Made by a program: the position numbers and the translations under genes
Shown here: one piece after another, positions 1-6,371 of the stretch
Numbering within the stretch: the stretch's first letter is position 1
Layout of the letters: every line of letters begins with the position of its first letter
Notes under the pieces: generated by a model
What the model was told of the DNA's origin: nothing
Databases searched by the model: none
The model's input: only the letters and a program-made list of their open reading frames with translations
Source: Candidatus Gastranaerophilales bacterium
GTDB lineage: Bacteria > Cyanobacteriota > Vampirovibrionia > Gastranaerophilales > Gastranaerophilaceae
Direction of reading: 5' to 3'
NCBI GenBank assembly: GCA_944323435.1
Contig: CALUSN010000005.1
Coordinates: 1-34,266, forward strand
DNA length: 34,266 bases

Positions 1-75
1 TTTAACACGTTGTACAACAATTACAGCAATTAGTATTACTGATACAACTGCTGCAATAGCTAATAATGCATCCAT
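1..75 (-). CDS. Possible SecG N-terminus (partial, cut by window start)
   Basis: Twenty-five codons are visible, running off the left edge. An ATG at 75 follows an AAAGGAAC ribosome site about ten bases upstream. The peptide is one hydrophobic helix starting MDALLAIAAVV and ending in VVVQRVK. A first helix closing with V-Q-x-x-K is what SecG, the small SecYEG translocon subunit, looks like at its N-terminus. The second helix lies outside the window, so this is only a suggestion. Any small membrane protein could begin this way. Confidence 0.4.
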   Translation of the reverse strand, partial: MDALLAIAAVVSVILIAVIVVQRVK

Positions 76-118
76 CTGGCACCTGTTCCTTTTCTATTTT
101 TTATATATACACGAGGTG

Positions 119-143
119 TCCGGGCACATATAACCTGCCCGGA
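119..143. other. GC-rich hairpin in the leader of the first gene
   Basis: A perfect 8-bp inverted repeat, TCCGGGCA and TGCCCGGA, with a nine-base loop stands out in AT-rich DNA. On the minus strand it is followed by no T-run, so it is a poor terminator for the gene at 289-606. It would sit in the 5' leader of the gene starting at 75. Function unknown. Confidence 0.4.
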
Positions 144-288
144 AATTATTTTATATTCATCAATAATCTTTTCTATCGCATATATTTTCAAAAATTTTTA
201 TACTACTACTAATTTTATCATACCATATAAACTTGATTTTGTATACAAGTAGCTGATACAAGAGATGATTAAGTTATTATATAATCCA

Positions 289-606
289 TTATGCAAAATA
301 ATCTATTCTGGAATTACTGCCGTAAGCACCGGAATTTTCTTCTCTGGCTTGCATTTTTTCCTGTTTTTTTATTTCAAGCTTTTCTTCATATGATCCTGCA
401 ATATCAGACAACTCCGGAACTTTGTTATTCCAGTAATCAAATTCCGCCATCATTTTTTTATATTTTGGACTTTCTCTGTCATCCGTTTTATGTTCATAAG
501 TAATAATATCATTTCTTATTTTGTCAAATTTATTACATCCATGGTAATAATCACCCGCATAAATATTATTTGGGGAATATGAAATAATCTTGCAGTTATC
601 CACCAT
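289..606 (-). CDS. Hypothetical 105-aa protein, possibly in the flagellar regulon
   Basis: I do not recognise this protein. It is small, soluble and rich in Asn, Tyr and charged residues. A Lys/Glu-rich helix lies around residues 73-90 (EEKLEIKKQEKMQAREE), and the tail is polar. There is no signal peptide or membrane segment. The start at 606 has an AAAGGAG ribosome site twelve bases upstream. A sequence close to a flagellar sigma-28 promoter lies about 46 bases further up (653-679). If that promoter is real, the gene would be expressed with late flagellar genes. Function is otherwise unknown. Confidence 0.65.
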   Translation of the reverse strand: MVDNCKIISYSPNNIYAGDYYHGCNKFDKIRNDIITYEHKTDDRESPKYKKMMAEFDYWNNKVPELSDIAGSYEEKLEIKKQEKMQAREENSGAYGSNSRIDYFA

Positions 607-652
607 AATCTAAATCCGCTCCTTTAATATAATAAAACAATTCAGAAATTAA

Positions 653-679
653 TAATTGCCTATTTGTTACAAAACTTTA
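653..679 (-). promoter_or_regulatory. Sigma-28-like promoter for the 105-aa gene
   Basis: On the minus strand the sequence is TAAAGTTT, eleven bases, then GGCAATTA. The -35 half is identical to the enteric FliA consensus and the N11 spacing is exact. The -10 half matches GCCGATAA at five of eight positions. It lies about 46 bases before the ATG at 606, close to the distance seen for the better sigma-28 site at 30096-30122. Confidence 0.45.
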
Positions 680-680
680 C

Positions 681-822
681 TAAACATCCAGACTGATAGG
701 CTGAACTTACCGGTTTAGCGTCATTGCGGGGGTAAATATTTGGACTTGTAGGTTAAACTTATCAGCTTAGCGTCATTGCGGGGGTAAATATTTGGACTTG
801 TAGGTTAAACTTATCAGCTTAA
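681..822. repeat. Tandem copies of a 52-bp dispersed repeat (module A)
   Basis: Two identical or near-identical 52-bp units (719-770 and 771-822) begin CGTCATTGCGGGGGTAAATA. A diverged partial unit precedes them (681-718). A further single copy of the module occurs at 28027-28069, so the unit is dispersed as well as tandem. There are no variable spacers, so it is not CRISPR. It carries no credible coding sequence. Confidence 0.75.
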
Positions 823-927
823 CGTCATTGCGAGAAAATCTTTGATTTTCGCGGCAATCCATTATTATTAATTGTAATACCTGTTCAGGATTGCTTCGGG
901 CTAAATCGCTATCTCCTCGCAATGACG
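823..927. repeat. Intergenic palindromic repeat with CGTCATTGCGAG ends (module B)
   Basis: The element opens with CGTCATTGCGAG (823-834) and closes with its inverse CTCGCAATGACG (916-927). Just inside the left end is a hairpin around GAGAAAATC-TTT-GATTTTC, then GCGGCAATCC. This TCATTGCGAG...GGCAATCC family is a common bacterial intergenic repeat. Related copies are at 28070-28104 and 28164-28204. Together with module A it fills the 607-940 gap, where I see no gene. Confidence 0.75.
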
Positions 928-940
928 TAATTTTTTTTAA

Positions 941-1996
941 TCATTTTAACTTCATATACAAAATAGGATAAGGGTTTCCCTGCACATCAAGCTCTGATCT
1001 TTTGTAAACCTCAAATCCCAAATGTTCATAGAATCCTATTGCCTGCGGATTTTGTTCATTTACGGTTAATTCATTTACAGAATAAGTTTTTATACCGTAT
1101 GTAAGAAGCATTTTACCAATACCGCAGCCTCTTTTTTCAGGCGAAACAAAAAGCATTTCAAGTTTTTTGCCGTCTATGCCAATAAATGCAACAGGTCTGT
1201 TTTCATTTTTTGCAATTATTAGATAAGAAATATTTTTTAAAGCATCCGGCAGGAAATTTTGTTTTATATTAATAATTTCATTTTCCGGTAAAAACAAATG
1301 CGTCTCTCTGACCGATTTTTCCCATACTTCTATAAGCGAATCAATCAGAGTCTGCGGTCTTTCTGTAAGCTCAATTATTTCAGTCAAGAGAAAGGAGTGC
1401 AAATCAACCGGGTGCATAAGTGTAAATTTTGCTTCTATATCCTGCCTCTTATTTCCCCATTTTGCAAAAGCAAAATCTACACCAGCGGATTTTGCACATT
1501 GCATATCATAAACACTGTCACCAATATAGAGCGTTTCATCTTTTTTTGCATTTGCAAGTTCCATATATCTAAGAAGAGGCTCCGGAGCCGGCTTATGTTT
1601 TTCTGTATCATCAGCACATATAATTACTCCAAAATATTTATTTAATCCGAAAGAGGTAACTTCCTCTTCAAATTCTGCTTTTGTTTTGGAAGTTACAATC
1701 CCTAATTTGTAATCAGGATAAAGTTTTTTTATAAGCTCCTCTATTCCTTCAAAAACAGAAACTGAACTCTTATACTTCTCTAAATTTTTATTCCACAAAT
1801 CCACTGTATTATTTACTTCTGATATTCCAAGCTGCTTTATTGCAGCTTCCCCTGTTATACCAAGAACAAAATCCAATTCTGAGAGTTCATATTTTTTGTT
1901 CAATAAAGTCAATAATGTTTCCTGAAGAGACTTTAAAACAGCATACTCCGTATTTATCAATGTTCCGTCTACATCAAAAACTATATGTTTATACAT
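941..1996 (-). CDS. HAD phosphatase fused to a GNAT acetyltransferase
   Basis: Residues 1-210 form a HAD-family phosphatase of the phosphoglycolate phosphatase/PgmB type. Motif I is DVDGT (D8 nucleophile, D10), motif II is VTSK near 103, then K135 in HKPAP, and motif III is GDSVYD (D160, D164). Residues 213-351 form a GNAT domain resembling YjaB-type N-acetyltransferases. It has the acetyl-CoA loop RGCGIGK at 289-295 and the typical late NPQAIGFYEHLGF block. The ATG at 1996 is chosen because TTAGGAG sits just upstream; an in-frame ATG at 2017 lacks such a site. The gene overlaps the end of the upstream acetyltransferase gene by eight bases, so the two are co-translated. Substrates of both domains are unknown; the HAD part may act on a sugar phosphate or damaged metabolite. 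Confidence 0.88.
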   Translation of the reverse strand: MYKHIVFDVDGTLINTEYAVLKSLQETLLTLLNKKYELSELDFVLGITGEAAIKQLGISEVNNTVDLWNKNLEKYKSSVSVFEGIEELIKKLYPDYKLGIVTSKTKAEFEEEVTSFGLNKYFGVIICADDTEKHKPAPEPLLRYMELANAKKDETLYIGDSVYDMQCAKSAGVDFAFAKWGNKRQDIEAKFTLMHPVDLHSFLLTEIIELTERPQTLIDSLIEVWEKSVRETHLFLPENEIINIKQNFLPDALKNISYLIIAKNENRPVAFIGIDGKKLEMLFVSPEKRGCGIGKMLLTYGIKTYSVNELTVNEQNPQAIGFYEHLGFEVYKRSELDVQGNPYPILYMKLK

Positions 1997-2582
1997 TATT
2001 TCTCCTAATTTCATCAAAAGTTTTTATTACACGGCAAGGATTGCCGACTGCAACGCAATTATCAGGAATTGAACGGTTTACAACACTTCCGGCTCCTATT
2101 ATGCTGTTTTTGCCGATTGTTACACCAGGAAGAATTATAGCCCCTCCTCCAATCCAGGCGCCGTCTTTAATTTCAACAGGGTCAGCGCATGTCCTGTAAT
2201 AAATAGGATCGTCCGCATCTCTTTCAAAAATATATCTTTCTTCCGGCAAAACAGGGTGATAAGCAGTATAAATCTGAACATTCGGCGCAAACATAATGCA
2301 GTTTCCGATAAGAATCTTTTCATTATCAATAAAAGTGCAGTTCGGACCTATAATGACATCATTTCCTATAAAAATATTTTTCCCGTATTCGCAATGAAAA
2401 TTTTCATCTATCGGAACATTTCTTCCGATTTTTCCGAACAACTGCTCAAGAATGCGTCGCTTTCCGCCTTCATCACCAAAATCAAGAGCCTCGTATTCTT
2501 TCATTAGAATTCTTGCATTTGCACGCAGCTCGCATAATTCTGTCGATGCGGTTTCTATATATTTATACTCTTTTTTACCCAT
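1989..2582 (-). CDS. maa: Maltose/galactoside O-acetyltransferase family (hexapeptide repeat)
   Basis: This 197-residue protein has the layout of Maa/LacA/NodL enzymes. An N-terminal helical 'Mac' segment (about 5-55) precedes a left-handed beta-helix of hexapeptide repeats (about 60-180). The catalytic His is H109 in YTAYHP, and the glycine-rich coil GAWIGGGAIILPGVTIG binds acetyl-CoA. The enzyme would acetylate a sugar hydroxyl in the cytoplasm. The start has AAGGAG nine bases upstream. It lies between a hairpin behind leuS and the overlapping HAD-GNAT gene, which suggests a shared job with sugars or sugar phosphates. The exact substrate cannot be told from sequence. Confidence 0.88.
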   Translation of the reverse strand: MGKKEYKYIETASTELCELRANARILMKEYEALDFGDEGGKRRILEQLFGKIGRNVPIDENFHCEYGKNIFIGNDVIIGPNCTFIDNEKILIGNCIMFAPNVQIYTAYHPVLPEERYIFERDADDPIYYRTCADPVEIKDGAWIGGGAIILPGVTIGKNSIIGAGSVVNRSIPDNCVAVGNPCRVIKTFDEIRRNNV

Positions 2583-2605
2583 ATAAACTCCTTATAAAAC
2601 TTAGA

Positions 2606-2635
2606 AAAGCCGGCATAAATACCGGCTTTCGAGTT
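2606..2635 (-). terminator. Hairpin terminator after leuS
   Basis: On the minus strand an 8-bp stem AAAGCCGG/CCGGCTTT with an eight-base loop follows the leuS stop codon, then a short T-rich stretch (TTTTCT). It is a plausible intrinsic terminator only 23 bases before the next start codon, so some read-through into the downstream operon is likely. Confidence 0.7.
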
Positions 2636-5140
2636 TTATTTAACAACGATATTAACCAGCTTCTTTGGAACAACGATTACTTTTACAATATCTTTTCCGG
2701 CGGTTAATTCTTTAACCTTGTCGCTTGAGAGAGCCAATGATTTTAATTCCTCATCATTTAACCCTTCATCTGCTTCAAGTTTGTCCTTGACTTTTCCGTT
2801 GACCTGAACAACAAGAGTTATTTTGCTTGCTTTTGCAAGGTTTTCGTCCCACTCACACCATTTTTCATCGTGGATAGAACCCTCATAGCCAAGATCATGC
2901 CAGATTTCTTCGGACATATGAACCGTAACCGGAGCCATAAGCTTGATTAAGGAAATTACTGCAAAACTAAATACATTTTTATCCTCTTCAGCAAGAGCAG
3001 CACCCCCATTACATTTACTCTCTTTACATTTACCCCCGAGCCATTCGTAAATAGCATTTGTAAGTTCTCTGTACTTAGAAATAACCGTATTAAACTGGAA
3101 GTCACTGGCTATATCGTTTGTAATACCTTTCATTGCTATATGAACGGTTCTTACAAGATCGTCATTCTCTCTTTTAAGAGGAAATTCAAGCTTATAATCT
3201 TTAGTAATCATATTTTGATTTTCGCTCACAAGCCTCCACACACGGTTAAGGAATTTGTAACATCCCTCAACACCTGCATCAGACCAGTCAAAATCTCTTG
3301 CCGGCGGTGAGTCGGAAAGAATAAACAATCTTGCCGTATCAGCCCCGTAGTTTTCAAATATTTCATCCGGATCGACCGTATTACCTTTGGATTTTGACAT
3401 TTTTGACCCGTCTTTCAAGACCATACCCTGAGTCAACAGGTTTGTAAACGGCTCATCAAAACTAAGAAGACCTAAATCCTTCAAAGCTTTTGTAAAGAAT
3501 CTTGAATACAAAAGGTGTAAAATTGCATGCTCAATTCCGCCTACATACTGGTCAACAGGAAGCCATTTGTCTACAAGTTCTTTAGAAAACGGCTTTTCAC
3601 TGTTTTTTGCATCAGAATACCTCATATAATACCAGCTTGAGCATACAAAGGTATCCATGGTATCCATCTCTCTTCTGGCTTTTCCGCCGCAAACCGGACA
3701 GGTGGTTTCTGCAAATGTTTTTGAAGTTGTTATCGGAGATTTTCCGACAACGGAAAAATCAACATCAGTCGGAAGCATAACCGGAAGATTTTCTTCTTTT
3801 TCCGGAACGATTCCGCATTTGTCGCAATAAATCATAGGGATTGGAGCTCCCCAGTATCTCTGGCGTGAAATCAGCCAGTCACGGAGTCTGTACTGGGTTT
3901 TAAATTCGCCGAATCCTTCATTTACAGCTTTTTGTGTAATTGCCTTCTTAGCTTCCGTATTTTTCATGCCGGAAAATTCGCCTGAATTTACAAGAACACC
4001 TTCTTCTGTATAAGCGGCTTCAGCGCAGTCAGAAGGGTTTTTAGGATCCTGAATAACAACTTTTAGAGGAAGATTGTATTTTTTTGCAAAATCATAGTCT
4101 CTTGTATCGTGCGTAGGAACTGCCATTACAGCGCCGGTTCCGTATTCTACAAGCGCATAGTCTGCCGTCCAGAGCGGAAACTCTTCGCCGTTAAACGGGT
4201 TTATGCAGTGAGTACCTAAAGGCACGCCTGTTTTGACTCTCTCTGTAGAAAGCCTTTCAATTTCCGTCATTTTTCTTGCATTTGCTCTGTATTCTTCAAC
4301 CGCCTGCTTGTTTTCAGGAGTTGTAAGTTTTTCTATATCTTTGTATTCCGGAGCAACAACGAGATAAGTAATTCCGTAAACCGTATCAGGTCTTGTAGTA
4401 TAAACAGGAACTTCAAGCCCCGGGACTTCTTTTACTTTAAACCTGATAATAGCACCCTGAGATTTTCCAATCCAGTTTGCCTGCATGGTCTTAACATTAT
4501 CACCCCAGCCTTTAAGCTTGTCTAAATCTTCAAGAAGGCGCTCTGCATAATCAGTAATCTTAAAGAACCATTGAGACAGATATTTCTTTTCTACGACACT
4601 GTCGCATCTCCAGCACTTGCCATCAATTACTTGTTCATTAGCAAGAACGGTTCCGCAATTGTCGCACCAGTTAACAGCAGCTTCTTTCTTATAAGCAAGA
4701 CCTTTTTTGTAAAGCTGGATGAATAACCACTGCGTCCACTTGTAATAATCCGGCTTGCAGGTAGTAACTTCTCTCTGCCAGTCATAAGAAAGACCGAGCA
4801 TTTTAAGCTGCTTTGTCATATAAGCAATATTTTCATCAGTCCATTTTGCAGGATCAGCGCCGTGTTTCATAGCTGCATTTTCAGCCGGAAGCCCGAAGCT
4901 GTCCCATCCCATAGGATGAAGGACATTGTACCCTTGCATTTTCTTAAACCTTGCAATAACGTCAGTTATTGTATAGTTTCTGACATGTCCCATGTGAAGT
5001 TTTCCGGATGGATACGGAAACATCGACAGGGCATAATACTTAGGCTTGTCACAATTATCAGGCGTATGGAAAACATTATTATCTTCCCAATACTTCTGCC
5101 ATTTCTTCTCTATTTCCTGCGGAAAATATGCCTCTTTCAT
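2636..5140 (-). CDS. leuS: Leucyl-tRNA synthetase
   Basis: Class Ia aminoacyl-tRNA synthetase that charges tRNA-Leu in the cytoplasm. It carries the HIGH-type motif HMGH near residue 49, the CP1 editing domain (TTRPDT near 248), a zinc-binding C-x2-C module in the middle, and KMSKSKGN near 577-584. The C-terminal domain ends VNGKVKDK...IVKVIVVP as is usual. Its length of 834 fits bacterial LeuRS. The start is set by GGAGGAG just before the ATG. One oddity is a Cys/Lys/Gly-rich stretch around residues 700-713 (GGKCKESKCNGG) in the anticodon-binding domain. It is encoded by a small internal direct repeat and looks like an insertion. Confidence 0.98.
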   Translation of the reverse strand: MKEAYFPQEIEKKWQKYWEDNNVFHTPDNCDKPKYYALSMFPYPSGKLHMGHVRNYTITDVIARFKKMQGYNVLHPMGWDSFGLPAENAAMKHGADPAKWTDENIAYMTKQLKMLGLSYDWQREVTTCKPDYYKWTQWLFIQLYKKGLAYKKEAAVNWCDNCGTVLANEQVIDGKCWRCDSVVEKKYLSQWFFKITDYAERLLEDLDKLKGWGDNVKTMQANWIGKSQGAIIRFKVKEVPGLEVPVYTTRPDTVYGITYLVVAPEYKDIEKLTTPENKQAVEEYRANARKMTEIERLSTERVKTGVPLGTHCINPFNGEEFPLWTADYALVEYGTGAVMAVPTHDTRDYDFAKKYNLPLKVVIQDPKNPSDCAEAAYTEEGVLVNSGEFSGMKNTEAKKAITQKAVNEGFGEFKTQYRLRDWLISRQRYWGAPIPMIYCDKCGIVPEKEENLPVMLPTDVDFSVVGKSPITTSKTFAETTCPVCGGKARREMDTMDTFVCSSWYYMRYSDAKNSEKPFSKELVDKWLPVDQYVGGIEHAILHLLYSRFFTKALKDLGLLSFDEPFTNLLTQGMVLKDGSKMSKSKGNTVDPDEIFENYGADTARLFILSDSPPARDFDWSDAGVEGCYKFLNRVWRLVSENQNMITKDYKLEFPLKRENDDLVRTVHIAMKGITNDIASDFQFNTVISKYRELTNAIYEWLGGKCKESKCNGGAALAEEDKNVFSFAVISLIKLMAPVTVHMSEEIWHDLGYEGSIHDEKWCEWDENLAKASKITLVVQVNGKVKDKLEADEGLNDEELKSLALSSDKVKELTAGKDIVKVIVVPKKLVNIVVK

Positions 5141-5166
5141 TTACTCCTCCTTGCATTAATATTGAT

Positions 5167-5175
5167 ATTTTACCA
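5167..5175 (-). promoter_or_regulatory. Extended -10 promoter for leuS
   Basis: TGGTAAAAT on the minus strand (an extended -10, TG-n-TAAAAT) lies 26 bases before the leuS ATG and gives a leader of about 20 bases. No good -35 is visible. The leader is too short to hold a T-box, and none was seen further up. Confidence 0.4.
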
Positions 5176-5197
5176 CAAAAAAGAGAATATTTCTTCA

Positions 5198-5231
5198 TTT
5201 TTTCTTCTTTGAAAAATGTAAGAAGAAAAAA
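5198..5231. other. AT-rich 11-bp hairpin upstream of leuS
   Basis: TTTTTTCTTCT and AGAAGAAAAAA form a perfect 11-bp stem around a 12-base loop. It lies upstream of the likely leuS promoter, so it may mark the end of the preceding flagellar transcript rather than regulate leuS. Confidence 0.35.
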
Positions 5232-5264
5232 CGAAGCAAAAAAGAAGAAACATTAAATATTACA

Positions 5265-5280
5265 ATGCTCTTAAGAGCAT
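5265..5280. promoter_or_regulatory. 16-bp perfect palindrome, possible operator
   Basis: ATGCTCTTAAGAGCAT is fully self-complementary. It sits in the gap between the 2-TM protein and leuS, upstream of the leuS promoter. The size is right for a dimeric repressor site. No regulator is identified. Confidence 0.3.
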
Positions 5281-5380
5281 AATATCAAATTGTTGTTGCG
5301 TGCAAGCCCGCACTTTGCCCCTCGCTAAGAAACGCTCGGGAAAATTTTGGGGCAGACCTAAATTGCAAATATTTTATGTG

Positions 5381-5725
5381 CTATACATCAATATCATCAT
5401 CCGGCTGCTCGGGTAAATCAGGCTCTGCAACCTGTTTTTGCAGTTTTTCATTTAATTCTTGAAGGGTTATAGACTTATCCATTTGCTTAAGAGCATTCAA
5501 AACAGCTATCTTATAATCAGCGTCCGCTCTGTTTTTAGGGTTATCTACAATTTCTCCGATTCTCTGCCCCAAATACCCCATAACTATGACCGCAGGAACA
5601 AGTATTGCTGCAGTTGTTAAAATCGCATGCATATCAATTGTACCGACTCTTATTATACTTACGGTACCGATAACAATCATCGTTATAACGATAAATAATA
5701 ATCTTATATTTTCTGTATAACCCAT
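5381..5725 (-). CDS. Two-helix membrane protein at the end of the flhA operon
   Basis: I do not recognise this 114-residue protein. Two membrane helices (about 8-26 and 33-52) are followed by a cytoplasmic part with an amphipathic, coiled-coil-like segment (about 70-102, including LQELNEKLQKQ). The tail is acidic and ends DDDIDV. It starts 17 bases after the PilZ gene stop with only a weak ribosome site, so it is probably translated by coupling. Its place behind flhA and a PilZ gene suggests a role near the flagellar basal body or in c-di-GMP control of motility, but this is inference from position only. Confidence 0.72.
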   Translation of the reverse strand: MGYTENIRLLFIVITMIVIGTVSIIRVGTIDMHAILTTAAILVPAVIVMGYLGQRIGEIVDNPKNRADADYKIAVLNALKQMDKSITLQELNEKLQKQVAEPDLPEQPDDDIDV

Positions 5726-5742
5726 ATTATATTTGTTCTATA

Positions 5743-6348
5743 CTACTCTTCATTACTTGATTTATTAAGGTTTTCCATATCTTTTTTCATACAGAATTGA
5801 ACAAGCGTCATCTTATCAATATTGCTCAGGCAGATAAAGCGTCCTGATATTGTATACAGCCCGCTGTCACCTTTTTCAACCCTGATAAGCTGGTATTTAC
5901 AATTAATAACCTGCTCATCGCTCAGTTTTATTGATACATCATAATCCTTATCCATATCAATATTTTCTTCTGTTCTAAGTTTCATACCGCCCGCTGAAAG
6001 GTCTAGAGTACGGACTTTATGCGAAATCTCTCCGCAGGTTAAAGTCAAATCTTCAATAAACTTAATACGCGTAAATTTACGTCTCTGCAAGAATCTATGT
6101 TTAACAGGGTTAGCTATAGTTATAACGTTATTTTCAAGATTCTGAATATAAGATTCAAAATAAAGATACCCGTTATCCGTAAAAGAATAAAAATCACAAA
6201 TATGATTAATCATTAGTCCTTCAGGTTTATATTTCAACTCCATTCTAAACCCTTCCGGAGAGATTTCAAGCACTTTCCCCTTATTTGTTTTCTTAAAATC
6301 CTGCGGAACTATAGTTACTATTTGATTATCCTTAATCAGTTCTCTCAT
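5743..6348 (-). CDS. PilZ-domain c-di-GMP receptor (YcgR-like)
   Basis: The protein has an N-terminal YcgR-type beta domain (about 1-85) and a PilZ domain (about 88-195). The c-di-GMP binding residues are present: R90 and R94 in RRKFTR, then D116, S118 and G121 in DLSAGG. YcgR proteins bind c-di-GMP and act on the flagellar motor to slow swimming. The gene starts 23 bases after flhA on the same strand, which supports a flagellar brake or export-linked role. The start is at ATG 6348 with AAGGGTAAG upstream. Confidence 0.88.
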   Translation of the reverse strand: MRELIKDNQIVTIVPQDFKKTNKGKVLEISPEGFRMELKYKPEGLMINHICDFYSFTDNGYLYFESYIQNLENNVITIANPVKHRFLQRRKFTRIKFIEDLTLTCGEISHKVRTLDLSAGGMKLRTEENIDMDKDYDVSIKLSDEQVINCKYQLIRVEKGDSGLYTISGRFICLSNIDKMTLVQFCMKKDMENLNKSSNEE

Positions 6349-6371
6349 ACTTACCCTTTCTATATATTTAA

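Noticed and set aside
681-822. Regular 52-bp repeats as a possible CRISPR array
   Set aside because: Units are contiguous with no variable spacers, no cas genes are nearby, and the module also occurs singly elsewhere.
2135-2329. Other-frame open stretches inside maa, leuS, flhA, glcK and deoB
   Set aside because: They are shadows of well-supported genes, without ribosome sites or recognisable domains.
5141-5260. T-box leader for leuS
   Set aside because: The leader between the likely -10 and ATG is about 20 bases, and no T-box sequence or leucine specifier stem is visible.
5281-5370. GC-richer segment with TGCCCC/GGGGCA pairing downstream of the 2-TM gene
   Set aside because: It could be another intergenic repeat or a weak terminator, but the loop is long, there is no T-run and no second copy in the window, so I do not list it.
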